This document shows positions 26,644 through 36,026 of a stretch of 64,000 bases of DNA, in pieces; position 1 is the first letter of the stretch; every line of letters begins with the position of its first letter. The stretch comes from Bacteroidia bacterium (GTDB taxonomy: Bacteria > Bacteroidota > Bacteroidia > NS11-12g > UBA9320), in NCBI GenBank assembly GCA_028339355.1, contig JAOLBX010000005.1, forward strand, positions 1-64,000, written 5' to 3'. Below the pieces are notes generated by a model. That model saw nothing but the letters and a program-made list of their open reading frames with translations. It made no database searches and had not been told where the DNA came from. The position numbers and the translations under genes were made by a program.

Positions 26644-26651
26644 CAATAGTA
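26644..26651 (-). promoter_or_regulatory. murB promoter box
   Basis: TACTATTG on the minus strand (one mismatch to TAnnTTTG) 4 nt before the murB GTG. Confidence 0.45.
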
Positions 26652-26701
26652 TTGTGGTAAAATGATAATTTGCTGTATTTTTCCCAACAAATAAACATAC
26701 C

Positions 26702-27070
26702 ATGAAAAAAACATTCATTTTATTGTTCTCTATAGCCATACTTGCCATAGCCTGTGAAGACGACGATGCAGTAGTAGTAACAGACCAACCACAAAACCTT
26801 TGTGACAGCCTAGATGTGCTGTATTCCAATGATATAGCACCTATGCTAGCCGATGCTGGATGCTCGGGAGGCTACTGCCACGGTGGAGGAGCAGGTGGTT
26901 TTACGATGAATGATTATACCACTACCAAGACCTCTGCAGAGAGTGCAAAGTTTCTGAAAGCCATAAGACACGAAGCTGGAGCAAGCCCTATGCCCAAGAC
27001 AGGAGGTAAGCTTTCTGATGACCAAATACAAAAGATAGAATGTTGGGTGCAGAATGGGTTTAGAGAGTAA
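26702..27070 (+). CDS. Lipoprotein with CX4CH cytochrome-c-like motif
   Basis: A 122-aa exported protein. The signal ends at lipobox AIAC (LFSIAILAIACEDD). The mature part has YSNDIAPMLADAGCSGGYCHGG, where C-x4-CH replaces the standard CxxCH heme site, then SPMPKTGGKLSDDQIQKIECWVQNG, the usual C-terminal part of Bacteroidota cytochrome-c-like domains with a Met as possible sixth ligand. Proteins of this kind are often attached to larger surface proteins. Whether heme is bound through the longer spacer is uncertain. It is divergent from murB. Confidence 0.8.
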   Translation: MKKTFILLFSIAILAIACEDDDAVVVTDQPQNLCDSLDVLYSNDIAPMLADAGCSGGYCHGGGAGGFTMNDYTTTKTSAESAKFLKAIRHEAGASPMPKTGGKLSDDQIQKIECWVQNGFRE

Positions 27071-27131
27071 ACTCAGTTTGCAAATGGTTTAGTTTTTTTA
27101 TTCGTAGAAAAGTAAATCAACTACGAATGAT

Positions 27132-27782
27132 TTACCATTGTTTGAGAGCTACGGTCATCTCTCGTTTGCCATTGGCTCCTGGAGGATGCTCTAGTGTATA
27201 ACCTGCTGATTTTAAGTCTCTTTTGAGCTGTCCTGCAGCCGAATAAGTGGTAAGTACACCATTGGATCTTGTGGCCTTATACAGTTTTTTGAAGATAGAC
27301 TCATTCCACAATTCTGGTTGTTTCTTAGGTGCAAATGCATCAAAAAATATAAGATCGTACGCGTCATCTTGGAGTTGTACGTACTCTAGTTTTTGAGTGG
27401 TTTTATGCAACGTGAAATACTCATTTATCTTGAAAGCGGACTCCCAAGCGGCGTTATGTATTTCTGCAAACAATGATTCATCTTCTAGTATTGCTCCGTA
27501 GCCTATTTTTTGGATGAGGTCATAAGGCACTTGAAATGGTTCCAATGTGTGATAGAACACTTTTCGATTTGTATCAGCAGCATGTTGTGCGGTTACCATA
27601 GCATTTAGTCCCGTTCCAAAACCTATTTCTAAGATTCTAATATTCCCCTGCGTACGATTCATACCTTCTTTAATGAAAACGTGTTTTGCCTCAGAAATCG
27701 CACCGTTTCTACTGTGGTAGGTTTCGTCCATAGACGGTATGTATAACGTGAATTCTCCGGTAGTGGTTTGTTGCAATTCCAT
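27132..27782 (-). CDS. mnmD: tRNA 5-methylaminomethyl-2-thiouridine methyltransferase MnmD
   Basis: SAM-dependent methyltransferase making the final mnm5 step on U34 of tRNAs. It is the stand-alone MnmC2 (MnmD) form of 216 aa, without the FAD oxidoreductase half. ETYHSRNGAISEAKHVFI near the N-terminus and LEIGFGTGLNAM (SAM motif I) are diagnostic, with FFDAFAPKKQPELWNESIF further on. The ATG follows TACCTTTG by 5 nt; predicted leaderless. Confidence 0.95.
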   Translation of the reverse strand: MELQQTTTGEFTLYIPSMDETYHSRNGAISEAKHVFIKEGMNRTQGNIRILEIGFGTGLNAMVTAQHAADTNRKVFYHTLEPFQVPYDLIQKIGYGAILEDESLFAEIHNAAWESAFKINEYFTLHKTTQKLEYVQLQDDAYDLIFFDAFAPKKQPELWNESIFKKLYKATRSNGVLTTYSAAGQLKRDLKSAGYTLEHPPGANGKREMTVALKQW

Positions 27783-27787
27783 CCTTG

Positions 27788-27795
27788 CAAAGGTA
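27788..27795 (-). promoter_or_regulatory. mnmD promoter box
   Basis: TACCTTTG on the minus strand, perfect match, 5 nt before the mnmD ATG. Confidence 0.6.
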
Positions 27796-27870
27796 TTTTA
27801 TTCTGCAGTAGATTTAGACCTGTCAGTGAATTCCTAAATCAAGATTTTTTAAATTAATATTGCAATTATT

Positions 27871-28596
27871 ATGCAACCAAAAGTCTTATCTATAATTATC
27901 CCCGTGTACAACGAGGAAAAAACAATTCACCTTATTCTTGATAAAATACAACAGGTGGAGCTCGATGGTGGATTGGAAAAAGAAATAGTGATGGTGAATG
28001 ATAAGTCTAGTGATAATTCATGGGAACGCCTGCAGCAGTACAAAGCAGACAATCCAAATGTCAAAATATCGCTATATGACCACGAGATAAATAAAGGTAA
28101 GGGTGCTGCATTGCATACTGGAATAGCTCAGGCTAGCGGAGACCTTATAATTATACAAGATGCTGATCTGGAGTATGATCCTTTTGAGTACAATGAGTTG
28201 CTCAAACCAATACTAAGTGGAGATGCTGATGTAGTGTATGGGTCTCGATTTATGGGAGGTAAGCCCCACAGAATACTCTTCTTTTGGCACAGTATAGGCA
28301 ATGGCATGCTCACACTGATGAGCAATGCAATGACCAATCTGAATCTTACAGATATGGAGACCTGCTACAAGCTTTTCAAAGCAGATATCATTAAGGGATT
28401 AGACCTGAAAGAAAATCGCTTTGGTTTTGAGCCAGAGGTGACGGCTAAGATAGCTCGTATACCAAAAATAAGAATCTACGAGATAGGAATCTCCTACTAT
28501 GGCAGAACCTACGAAGATGGAAAGAAAATAGGCTGGAAAGACGGAGTAAGAGCACTATACTGCATCTTAAAGTACAATCTCTGGGCTAAGAAGTAA
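27871..28596 (+). CDS. Family 2 glycosyltransferase (dolichol-phosphate mannosyltransferase type)
   Basis: A 241-aa GT-A enzyme without membrane helices. [13 protein letters not shown] opens the nucleotide-binding fold, [10 protein letters not shown] is the metal-binding DxD region and [17 protein letters not shown] is the following acceptor loop. The set is typical of DPM1/undecaprenyl-phosphate sugar transferases that load a polyprenyl carrier. The donor and acceptor are not known. It stands alone; a weak TAATATTG box ends 8 nt before the ATG. Confidence 0.93.
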   Translation: MQPKVLSIIIPVYNEEKTIHLILDKIQQVELDGGLEKEIVMVNDKSSDNSWERLQQYKADNPNVKISLYDHEINKGKGAALHTGIAQASGDLIIIQDADLEYDPFEYNELLKPILSGDADVVYGSRFMGGKPHRILFFWHSIGNGMLTLMSNAMTNLNLTDMETCYKLFKADIIKGLDLKENRFGFEPEVTAKIARIPKIRIYEIGISYYGRTYEDGKKIGWKDGVRALYCILKYNLWAKK

Positions 28597-28632
28597 CTCT
28601 TCATCCGTTACTACTTACTAAAAACTACGATT

Positions 28633-30858
28633 TTATACTATTTCCTTCTCTTTTTGAGCATTTACAAAGAGAACATTGCCTACTTTTTCATACCCCATAA
28701 AAGTTTCGTGTCCATCGTGTTTTACCTTCTCAGAGCGGAATCCTACGATTGTCAAATCAGCATCTCTTGACCTTTCGCTTATCACCTCTTTATTGGTGAT
28801 TCCTTCTGCTTTTGGTATTATTTCTATGTTGTTAGCAGATATAGGTAATCTCCCGGAGCGTATCATATCTTGCATTTTTATACGCTGCTCCACTACCTCT
28901 TCTTCGGGATGTACAGCAAATAGCTTAATCTGCCCACCTCTGCTCCAGTCTGGATGCCCCAAAATGATATAAGCGATGTATATCATTAGATTGGCATTTT
29001 GATAGTCGCTACTTGTTATCCATATATGTATTTCGTTATTGAATCCAAAGTCCTTGTCACTACTGCTAAGCAAACAAATGTCATAGTTCACAGCTTTGGC
29101 TAGACCCAAATGCTCTACTATCTCTTTGCAACCCTCTTCTTGGTGTTTGTTAAACTCAAAAAGAATCATGTTATTTTCTTGCCCACTAATTCCAGGCAAT
29201 TGGAGAGCCTGCGAGATACTATTCATGTAGTTGGGATTTATCATGGTATCTACAAATACGCTACTGTCTGAGATTTGAGCCATTTTTACCAAGCGGGATT
29301 GTGCACTTTCAGCTTTTTGCATGGTTTCAGAACTCAGGTATCCGTCTATGTGATGTATGTATGTACCAAAACCTATTTTATGCGAAATCCATCGTAGTAA
29401 ATCAAAAGAGGCAAATCGATCAAAAGAGTCCCTCGAAATAGCAACTATGGATGGTCGCCAAGCGTCATCAGAATTGGCTTTTCTTTTTTGCAAAAACACT
29501 TGTAAATTTCTACTGATTTGGAAAATTACACCACTAAAAATAGCTACCATATCTCCCTTCCTATTGTACATACTTAGTACAATGTAGATGAGGGTCATTA
29601 GGACAATAGCTGCTATCGCATATATCGTGTTTATCTTAAACATAAGCCCAATACACATTACTGCACCAAGGAGAGATATGTACCACTTGGATTTAAATGA
29701 AGGTCGGTATCCTGGATTTGAGGCAAAATTTTCGAGCAATGAGATGAGACAAATAGAGCCATACGTTACCATAAAAAACATAGATATGACTTCCGCCACA
29801 GCGTTCACATCTCCCATTAGTACAAAGAAGAATGCAATGACGCAAGTTATTAATGTAGCATTTACAGGTTCATTATTGTCCTTTTTTACTTTGCCAAGCC
29901 AATTGTTTAGTCGAGGTATGGGTACTATTTTATCTAGAGATATAGCATTCAGTGTACGTGGTGCTACCATAATACTCCCTAGTGCAGAAGAGATAGTAGC
30001 TGCAGCTAGACCTATTGGAATGATTGGCCACCAAATCGCAATGTCAGCCATTATAAGTTGTTTATCCAGATTAGCTAAGTCCGCCTCTGATGCACTAGAA
30101 CCTAGTTTAAATGCTATGAAAATATAAATAACCATACCTATCACCGTGGCGGCTAGCGTTCCCAGAGGTATTGACTTTTTAGGGTCTTTCAAATCGCCAG
30201 AGAGTCCTACTCCGGCAGTCATCCCAGTAAAAGCTGGAAAAACGATGGCAAATATGAAAAAGAAGTCGTTTTTGCCTTTGTTAAAATGAAATGTGTCAGG
30301 TTCTATAAAGCCCTCAGTAGGTCCGCCCGCAAAAAACATCATGAGCGAAACAGCAAGTATACCCACTACTACGTATAACAATGTCATGCCACTACTTGCA
30401 CCCTTGGTGAGCATAAGCCATGCAAGAAGTAGGGTAGATATTATTCCAATGACCGTCTTATTGATGGCAAAAGGAAGGTGTTCGTTTATAAATGGAAGCA
30501 AAGGCTCAAATGCTTCGGTAAAAGCAATAAGATAAAAGGCTACCGATATTGCTTGGGAGAGATACAGAGCTATGCCGATAGCTGCCCCAATGGTCAAGCC
30601 AAAGGATCGGGAGATAATGAAATACTCACCACCACCTTCTACTTTTTGATTGGTAGCTATCTCTGCTAGTGCCATGGCAGTAGGAATAGTCACCAGGTGA
30701 CCGATTATAACTATGGCTATGGTGCCATATACACCAACTACACCTACCGAATAACCAAAACGGAGGAACATTATAGCTCCCAGAATGGTAGAGATAGCTG
30801 TGAGAAAAACGGGAGCTGTTCCGAATTTTCCTTTTGGGTTCAAAGAAGTAGATGCCAT
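28633..30858 (-). CDS. SLC12-type amino acid/cation-chloride transporter
   Basis: A 741-aa APC-superfamily membrane protein. The N-terminal phrase GKFGTAPVFLTAISTILGAI and FRFGYSVGVVG resemble Na-K-Cl cotransporters (SLC12) more than amino acid permeases. About 12 helices run to residue ~440, followed by a ~300-residue soluble domain with universal-stress-like segments (ADLTIVGFRSEKV), as in eukaryotic and bacterial CCC proteins. ATG 30858 is chosen since the longer frame from 30915 adds an unrelated N-terminus. Substrate ion set not determinable. Confidence 0.87.
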   Translation of the reverse strand: MASTSLNPKGKFGTAPVFLTAISTILGAIMFLRFGYSVGVVGVYGTIAIVIIGHLVTIPTAMALAEIATNQKVEGGGEYFIISRSFGLTIGAAIGIALYLSQAISVAFYLIAFTEAFEPLLPFINEHLPFAINKTVIGIISTLLLAWLMLTKGASSGMTLLYVVVGILAVSLMMFFAGGPTEGFIEPDTFHFNKGKNDFFFIFAIVFPAFTGMTAGVGLSGDLKDPKKSIPLGTLAATVIGMVIYIFIAFKLGSSASEADLANLDKQLIMADIAIWWPIIPIGLAAATISSALGSIMVAPRTLNAISLDKIVPIPRLNNWLGKVKKDNNEPVNATLITCVIAFFFVLMGDVNAVAEVISMFFMVTYGSICLISLLENFASNPGYRPSFKSKWYISLLGAVMCIGLMFKINTIYAIAAIVLMTLIYIVLSMYNRKGDMVAIFSGVIFQISRNLQVFLQKRKANSDDAWRPSIVAISRDSFDRFASFDLLRWISHKIGFGTYIHHIDGYLSSETMQKAESAQSRLVKMAQISDSSVFVDTMINPNYMNSISQALQLPGISGQENNMILFEFNKHQEEGCKEIVEHLGLAKAVNYDICLLSSSDKDFGFNNEIHIWITSSDYQNANLMIYIAYIILGHPDWSRGGQIKLFAVHPEEEVVEQRIKMQDMIRSGRLPISANNIEIIPKAEGITNKEVISERSRDADLTIVGFRSEKVKHDGHETFMGYEKVGNVLFVNAQKEKEIV

Positions 30859-30915
30859 TCTTTTCGATATTATAATTTCAACAAAAGTGCTAAAAAATGT
30901 GGCTTGTTTTGACAA

Positions 30916-31351
30916 AAATGTTCTTTTTACCGTTCTTAAAGTAAATAATCTGTTGATTGACTACAATTAAATTTCATTCTGTCTTAACAATGTCAAGCAC
31001 TTTAATTACTCTACTAGTTGTCAGGATTTATCAAAATAATTAGACATTACACCGGCTTCAAATTCGTGGAATACGCATAAATAATTATTAGAAATGCCAT
31101 TTAAAATCTCAAGACATTCTTCTTCTAAATTTCTGACATTTACTGTGTTAGTGAGTAAGGAATTAAAAAAAACAGTTTTTAAAAAGCGTATTGGGTTTAG
31201 GAACAAAATTCATTAACATCATATGCCAATGTTTATGTATCAAAGGCGTATCAAAGAGGAAAAATATACGTTTTTAAATTTCGTTTTGTAACACACAATG
31301 AGGTTAGCAGAAAGTTTCAGAATTACTGTGAAATAGATGCAGTTTATTTTA
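30916..31351. other. Intergenic region without a confident gene
   Basis: About 440 bp between the SLC12 gene and the thioesterase. A 61-codon minus-strand frame (31021-31206) begins with a TTG lying in a promoter-like string and has no recognisable family; it could be a worn-out gene end. No tRNA, terminator or long repeat was found. Confidence 0.4.
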
Positions 31352-31359
31352 CACATTTG
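31352..31359 (+). promoter_or_regulatory. Thioesterase operon promoter box
   Basis: CACATTTG (one mismatch to TAnnTTTG), 4 nt before the GTG at 31364. Confidence 0.4.
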
Positions 31360-31363
31360 TAGT

Positions 31364-31780
31364 GTGAATGGAACTACCATTAAAATAAGAGGGTATCACT
31401 GTGACGCATATGGTCATGTGAACAATGCACGTTACTTAGAACTATTAGAGGAGTCTCGATGGGCATTTCTAGAGCCTGCAGTAGAAGAGCGTTTTTTTGA
31501 AAGCAGAAATCTATTGTTTGTAGTGGTTAAAGCGAATATCTCTTACAATCAACCGCTTGTACCCGGAGATATAGTGGAAATTGAATTAATGAGTGTGGTC
31601 TACAATAATAAAAGTGCAATTGTGCATCAAGAAATTAGAAACACCTCAAAAAAGAATGGTATAGCATGTTTTGCTGACATAACATTTGTTTTATTAAACA
31701 GCAAATCTGGCAGGCCAGCGACCTTTACAGATGAAATAAAACAGAAGTTCAATGAATTGATGGAGGTGAGAAATGATTAA
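31364..31780 (+). CDS. Acyl-CoA thioesterase (4HBT hotdog)
   Basis: A 138-aa hotdog-fold thioesterase. KIRGYHCDAYGHVNNARYLELLEESRW holds the 4HBT active-site region, with Asp in the usual place before the GHVNN loop. It probably hydrolyses an acyl-CoA or acyl-ACP. GTG 31364 is chosen because it gives the standard short N-terminus and sits 4 nt from the promoter box; ATG 31337 would add nine residues. It overlaps the acyltransferase gene by 8 nt, and that gene overlaps a second hotdog gene, giving a three-gene lipid unit. Confidence 0.85.
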   Translation: MNGTTIKIRGYHCDAYGHVNNARYLELLEESRWAFLEPAVEERFFESRNLLFVVVKANISYNQPLVPGDIVEIELMSVVYNNKSAIVHQEIRNTSKKNGIACFADITFVLLNSKSGRPATFTDEIKQKFNELMEVRND

Positions 31781-32330
31781 GCGATTATCCAAGTGGCTGT
31801 TCCTAAATGTGTGGGGCTGGAAAGTAGAAGGCTCCGTCCCTGATGTTCCCAAGTATCTTATTGTAGTGGCTCCCCATACGAGTAATTGGGATTTCTTAGT
31901 TGGGATACTATTCCGTAAATATACAGACAATTTCGAACCGATGTACCTAGCTAAAAAAGAGCTTTTTGTGTTTCCGATAGGATTCTTTTTTAGATGGACG
32001 GGAGGTTTTCCAGTGGAAAGAGGTGAAAATACCAACTTTGTAGATGATGTAGTTTCTGTGTTTGATAACAATGAAAAGTTTTGTACTACAATAGCACCAG
32101 AAGGAACCCGTAGTTATAGAAAAAAATGGAAAACTGGATTTTACTATATGGCCAAAAATGCAAAAATCCCGATTCTTCGAATAGCTTTTGATTACCCTTC
32201 TAAAACACTTGTACTAGATGAATTGTACTACATAACAAAGGATGCAGATAGCACGGTTAATGAGCTTAAAGAGTACTTTAGTAAGTACAAAGGTAAGAAT
32301 CCACAAAACGGAGTAATATGGCCAGAATGA
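31773..32330 (+). CDS. PlsC-like acyltransferase
   Basis: A 185-aa glycerolipid acyltransferase. Motif I is HTSNWD (His35-Asp40, HX4D), motif II FPVERG and motif III APEGTRS. The short length and N-terminal GWKVEGSVP fit the small 1-acyl-glycerol-3-phosphate or ornithine/lyso-lipid acyltransferase group of Bacteroidota. It acts at the cytoplasmic face of the membrane. It overlaps the preceding thioesterase by 8 nt and the following one by 4 nt (ATGA). Confidence 0.9.
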   Translation: MIKRLSKWLFLNVWGWKVEGSVPDVPKYLIVVAPHTSNWDFLVGILFRKYTDNFEPMYLAKKELFVFPIGFFFRWTGGFPVERGENTNFVDDVVSVFDNNEKFCTTIAPEGTRSYRKKWKTGFYYMAKNAKIPILRIAFDYPSKTLVLDELYYITKDADSTVNELKEYFSKYKGKNPQNGVIWPE

Positions 32331-32749
32331 AGATAGATATGCCTGATGAGTGGCATTTTAGTACACAAATCGTCGTACGCGTAACAGACCTTAATTACGG
32401 TAATCATTTAGGAAATGAACAGTTCTTAGCGTATGCTCAGATTGCTAGAGTAGCTTTTCTAGAAAAACATGGATTCACAGAACTAGACTTTGGTGGCGTA
32501 TCGCTTATACAAGCAGATGCCGCAGTAATATATAAGGGAGAAGGACATCTAAATGATATTGTGACAATAGAGGTTGCTGCGGTGCAAGAAGGCAATTCAT
32601 CGTTTAATGTTTTTTATCGATTCACAAACGAAACGACAACTCGAATAATGTCAGAAATAAGAACGGCTATAGTATGTTTTGATTATGAAAAAGGTAAGCC
32701 TATAGGCATACCTCAGAGCGTGAAAAATAGTACTTTGTTTAGTAGTTAG
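32327..32749 (+). CDS. Second hotdog thioesterase-like protein
   Basis: A 140-aa hotdog protein. VTDLNYGNHLGNEQFLAYAQ corresponds to the DxxxxGHxNN region, with LNYGNHLGN replacing the common GHVNN form. ATG 32327 overlaps the acyltransferase TGA (ATGA); an in-frame ATG at 32318 would add three residues and is equally possible. Paired with the upstream thioesterase and PlsC-like enzyme it suggests processing of an acyl intermediate. Its 3' end overlaps the convergent thioredoxin gene by 11 nt. Confidence 0.85.
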   Translation: MKIDMPDEWHFSTQIVVRVTDLNYGNHLGNEQFLAYAQIARVAFLEKHGFTELDFGGVSLIQADAAVIYKGEGHLNDIVTIEVAAVQEGNSSFNVFYRFTNETTTRIMSEIRTAIVCFDYEKGKPIGIPQSVKNSTLFSS

Positions 32750-33161
32750 CTATATCTTTAGCCAATCGCATTGGTTCACTTTTGCTGTGATACCCCACTT
32801 CCTTAAGAACCAACTCACCGGATGGTTTTATGAATAGTAACGTAGGGTAAAAATTTACTCCGTACCTTCTTCCTACGAGCATTCCTTCAGTTTTTTCCAT
32901 ATCCATCTTTACATTTATAAAGTTTCTGTTGAAATATGAACCAACTTCAGTGTCAGTAAAAACTGTAGAAGCCATTTTTTTACATGGCCCACACCATTGT
33001 GTATAGCCATCTATAAATATGGTCTTATTTTTTTCCTTCGCTAGTTTTCTTACTTCAGAATATTTACCATCTTCAAATGATATATCTCCCAGCACTCCAC
33101 TCGAAAATGATGAAGAGATAAGAAGAACGGTCGTAAAAAGTAGGAAAGTGGTAGATTTCAC
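32739..33161 (-). CDS. Periplasmic thioredoxin-family protein
   Basis: A 140-aa exported thioredoxin. Signal peptide to about residue 20; the Trx fold starts ISFEDGKYSEV and the redox site is YTQWCGPCKKM (WCGPC). The cis-Pro is in VNFYPTLLF. CGPC is more usual for reducing thioredoxins; in the periplasm it may need a DsbD-like reductant. The start is GTG 33161. The gene converges with the hotdog gene, overlapping it by 11 nt. Confidence 0.9.
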   Translation of the reverse strand: MKSTTFLLFTTVLLISSSFSSGVLGDISFEDGKYSEVRKLAKEKNKTIFIDGYTQWCGPCKKMASTVFTDTEVGSYFNRNFINVKMDMEKTEGMLVGRRYGVNFYPTLLFIKPSGELVLKEVGYHSKSEPMRLAKDIANY

Positions 33162-33241
33162 TTAGGATTACAGATATAATTAATTGTTAATATTTAGAAT
33201 GTAGCAATTATGAAGCCATAACTTTATTATTGTGGCTTATT

Positions 33242-33847
33242 ATGTGGTTTTCTTTTTCTACTAACATACTGATATTTATCGTCACCGTTATTCTAAATCT
33301 TACAATTAATGAAAATATTAGAGAACGAATGTTTTATTATTTTATCCTACTTACAGGTATAGGTTCATTCATAGCTGCATTTGGTCATCTACCAATATTG
33401 GATATTCGTTTGCAAAATTCGTTTCTTCTTGTCTCTAGAATAATTAATATTATCTCTATCTATTGTTTCGCAATTGGAATCTTAAAATTATTTGGCTACA
33501 ACAATAAAAAATGGTTAATGCTGCTTAATATTGGAGTTTTTATTATTGCTTTGTCTTGGTTAGTGTACATGAATGTGTTTAATCCTGTTATGATTTATGG
33601 GGTATTTGGTATGTTGATAGTAGGGTTAACAAGCACCTTGTTGAACTATGATAAAAATAGACAAGCAAGCGGCCTTATTGTTGCAGGATTGTTAGTCCTG
33701 GCGACATCAGCGGTAGTATTTGCAGTATATAAAAACAGTGACTTGCTCATTTCTGCGGCAGATATTGGTCACTTCCTTATCGCAATTGCGATGATATTAA
33801 CCTCCCTAGGGTTTAATAAATTAGAAATAGAAAAATTTGAAAAATAA
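33242..33847 (+). CDS. Polytopic membrane protein of unknown function
   Basis: A 201-aa protein with about seven hydrophobic helices (FSFSTNILIFIVTVILNL at the N-terminus, GHFLIAIAMILTSLGFN near the end). Its pattern recalls small 7-helix proteins of Bacteroidota but no family is assigned. ATG 33242 is chosen; the TTG at 33230 falls in a promoter-like TATTATTG. It overlaps the M28 peptidase gene by 11 nt, so the two are likely co-expressed. Confidence 0.75.
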   Translation: MWFSFSTNILIFIVTVILNLTINENIRERMFYYFILLTGIGSFIAAFGHLPILDIRLQNSFLLVSRIINIISIYCFAIGILKLFGYNNKKWLMLLNIGVFIIALSWLVYMNVFNPVMIYGVFGMLIVGLTSTLLNYDKNRQASGLIVAGLLVLATSAVVFAVYKNSDLLISAADIGHFLIAIAMILTSLGFNKLEIEKFEK

Positions 33848-35240
33848 ATTAGTTTACATCTTCCTAATGCTTTCTATAAGTGCGATAGCACAAGACAAGA
33901 GCTACGATAAAAGCGATTCATTGGTGGTACGATCCATTTTTGATGAGGCCCTACTAGATGGAAAAAGCTACGGACAACTCAATTACTTATGTAAAGTCAT
34001 AGGGCACAGATTAACCGGAAGTCAACAAGCAGATGATGCAGTAAATTGGGCCCAGAAGCAAGTGGGTTCTTACGGTGTTTCTAGACTAGCACAGCAAAGC
34101 GTAGAGGCGGATCATTGGAGACGAGGAGATAAAGAATGGGTGGCTATAAGTGAGGATGTAGATATGCTGTTGAATGCCAGTGCTCTAGGAGGGTCGGTGA
34201 GTACGGATGGCCCACTACAAGCTCAAGTAGTAGAGGTGAACGGTATGGAAGAACTAAGGCAGTACAATGTAGGTGACCTTAAAGGAAAAATAGTGTTCTT
34301 AAATGAGCCACTCGATAAGTCACTTGTAAATACGTTTGAAGCATACGGTGCGTGTGTGTCTCAGAGATACTTCGGAGCCTCTGAAGCCGCGAAATATGGT
34401 TCAGTAGCGGTGCTGGTACGGTCTCTTACTACACTTACCGATGTACATGCCCACACAGGTAGCATGGCATACGACAAAGGTGTGAAGAAAATACCTGCAG
34501 CTGCGATTAGTACTCAAGATGCAGATATTTTACACAGTTATATTGAAGATTTAGGTGCAGCAACAGTCACGATGAATCTGAATTGCTATACGAGTATTAC
34601 CAAGGTAAATACGCACAATTTGATAGCAGAGATAAAAGGATACCAAAATCCCGATAATATTATTGTAATCGGTGCACATATAGATAGCTGGGATATAGGA
34701 GAAGGAGCACACGATGATGGGGCAGGGGTAGTGCAATGCATGGAAGTTTTACGACTCTTCAAAGAGGTAGGTATAAAACCGAAAAATACTATTCGAATGG
34801 TGCTCTATATGAATGAAGAGAATGGTAATATGGGAGGTAAAACATATGCAAAGAGAGCTAAGGTCAATGGGGAAAATCATTTATGTGCATTAGAAAGCGA
34901 TAGAGGAGGGTTCTCACCACGTGGTTTCAGTATAGACGGTAGGGATAGTCAAATTATGACCATAGCAAGCTGGAAAGAATTATTAGAGCCGTATGGTCTT
35001 CATTATTTTAAAAAGGGCTATGGAGGAGTAGACATAGGGCCATTAAAATCAAAGGAGAACAAAGTGAATCCAAATCTCATGCTACTTGGTCTTTACCCAG
35101 ATTCACAACGCTATTTTGATTACCATCATTCAGAATCTGATGTTTTTGAAAGTGTGAATCAGCGTGAATTAGAACTGGGCGGAGCGAGTATGGCTTCAAT
35201 GGTATACTTGATCGATAAGTATTGGTCTTTGTTCAATTAA
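33837..35240 (+). CDS. M28 family metallopeptidase with PA domain
   Basis: A 467-aa exported aminopeptidase/carboxypeptidase Q-like enzyme. Signal peptide SISAIAQ; an inserted PA domain occupies roughly residues 115-245; the peptidase domain shows GAHIDSWDIGEGAHDDGAG (His and bridging Asp), YMNEENGN (catalytic Glu), ESDRGG and YHHSESD (last His). All five zinc ligands of M28 are visible. The start is TTG 33837, inside the end of the membrane-protein gene. Closest in layout to plasma glutamate carboxypeptidase/PGCP; substrate not known. Confidence 0.93.
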   Translation: MKNKLVYIFLMLSISAIAQDKSYDKSDSLVVRSIFDEALLDGKSYGQLNYLCKVIGHRLTGSQQADDAVNWAQKQVGSYGVSRLAQQSVEADHWRRGDKEWVAISEDVDMLLNASALGGSVSTDGPLQAQVVEVNGMEELRQYNVGDLKGKIVFLNEPLDKSLVNTFEAYGACVSQRYFGASEAAKYGSVAVLVRSLTTLTDVHAHTGSMAYDKGVKKIPAAAISTQDADILHSYIEDLGAATVTMNLNCYTSITKVNTHNLIAEIKGYQNPDNIIVIGAHIDSWDIGEGAHDDGAGVVQCMEVLRLFKEVGIKPKNTIRMVLYMNEENGNMGGKTYAKRAKVNGENHLCALESDRGGFSPRGFSIDGRDSQIMTIASWKELLEPYGLHYFKKGYGGVDIGPLKSKENKVNPNLMLLGLYPDSQRYFDYHHSESDVFESVNQRELELGGASMASMVYLIDKYWSLFN

Positions 35241-35256
35241 CAAAAGCAGTCTTTCT

Positions 35257-36012
35257 ATGAAGAAAATATTTACCATAGCACTAGTCAGTATGTTCATGCA
35301 TGCAAATGCACAACTAAGCTTAAGTCATGCAGCACTTGGGGTCAACTTTAACATAGGACAACGTGTTCCTCAAAAAATGGTCGATCCCTTTTTTGCAGAG
35401 GCACTTAGTTTAGAATCAACAGGTTTTGGTTATAACACGAGTATTAGTAGAGTGTTCTCAGATTATCTAGTTGGATTTAATACGACCAAACATGAATATT
35501 TAAACTGGGAAATAAACGTATTGCAAGGTACAGATTATCTAAATTCTTATAGAAGTACGTTTATAAATAGTGGAGACTCCAGCTATATTACTAGTCAATC
35601 TACTGATGTCTCTAGTTCATTAATCGGAATCCGCTCTATTGCCAGATTTAGTACACCCAAAGAGCGGCGTATTTTTTTGACGGCAGGTATAGGACTAGAG
35701 GGTCTGTGGGCATACGATATAGATGTAGACGGGAGTATGCGATATACTGAGAGAGAACTTGGCACCAATCAGGCCAATGAAACAGTAGACTTTATTCCTG
35801 CTTCAGATCTATCCAATTATGCAAGTATTAATATAATACAGCGTGTAGGTTTGGGTTTTAAACTGGGAAAGAACGAATCTAATTTTCCCTTGAATCACAT
35901 TTATATTGGTGCAGATTTTCAGGCACTCAGCAATTTTAGTGTTGTGGACGCTAATCTTTTTCGTTACCGTACTTTTGGAGCTATTTTTAGTCTCGGATAC
36001 GAGTTTCAGTAA
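35257..36012 (+). CDS. Beta-barrel-like secreted protein
   Basis: A 251-aa protein with signal peptide (FTIALVSMFMHANAQ) and a beta-rich body ending in an aromatic strand (FGAIFSLGYEFQ), the C-terminal pattern of outer-membrane barrels. No family recognised. It follows the M28 gene by 16 nt and probably belongs to the same transcript. Confidence 0.75.
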   Translation: MKKIFTIALVSMFMHANAQLSLSHAALGVNFNIGQRVPQKMVDPFFAEALSLESTGFGYNTSISRVFSDYLVGFNTTKHEYLNWEINVLQGTDYLNSYRSTFINSGDSSYITSQSTDVSSSLIGIRSIARFSTPKERRIFLTAGIGLEGLWAYDIDVDGSMRYTERELGTNQANETVDFIPASDLSNYASINIIQRVGLGFKLGKNESNFPLNHIYIGADFQALSNFSVVDANLFRYRTFGAIFSLGYEFQ

Positions 36013-36026
36013 GCGGCGAGTAGTGG

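Noticed and set aside
31021-31206. 61-codon minus-strand frame
   Set aside because: Starts at a TTG inside a promoter-like string, no homology recognised; kept only as a note in the intergenic entry.
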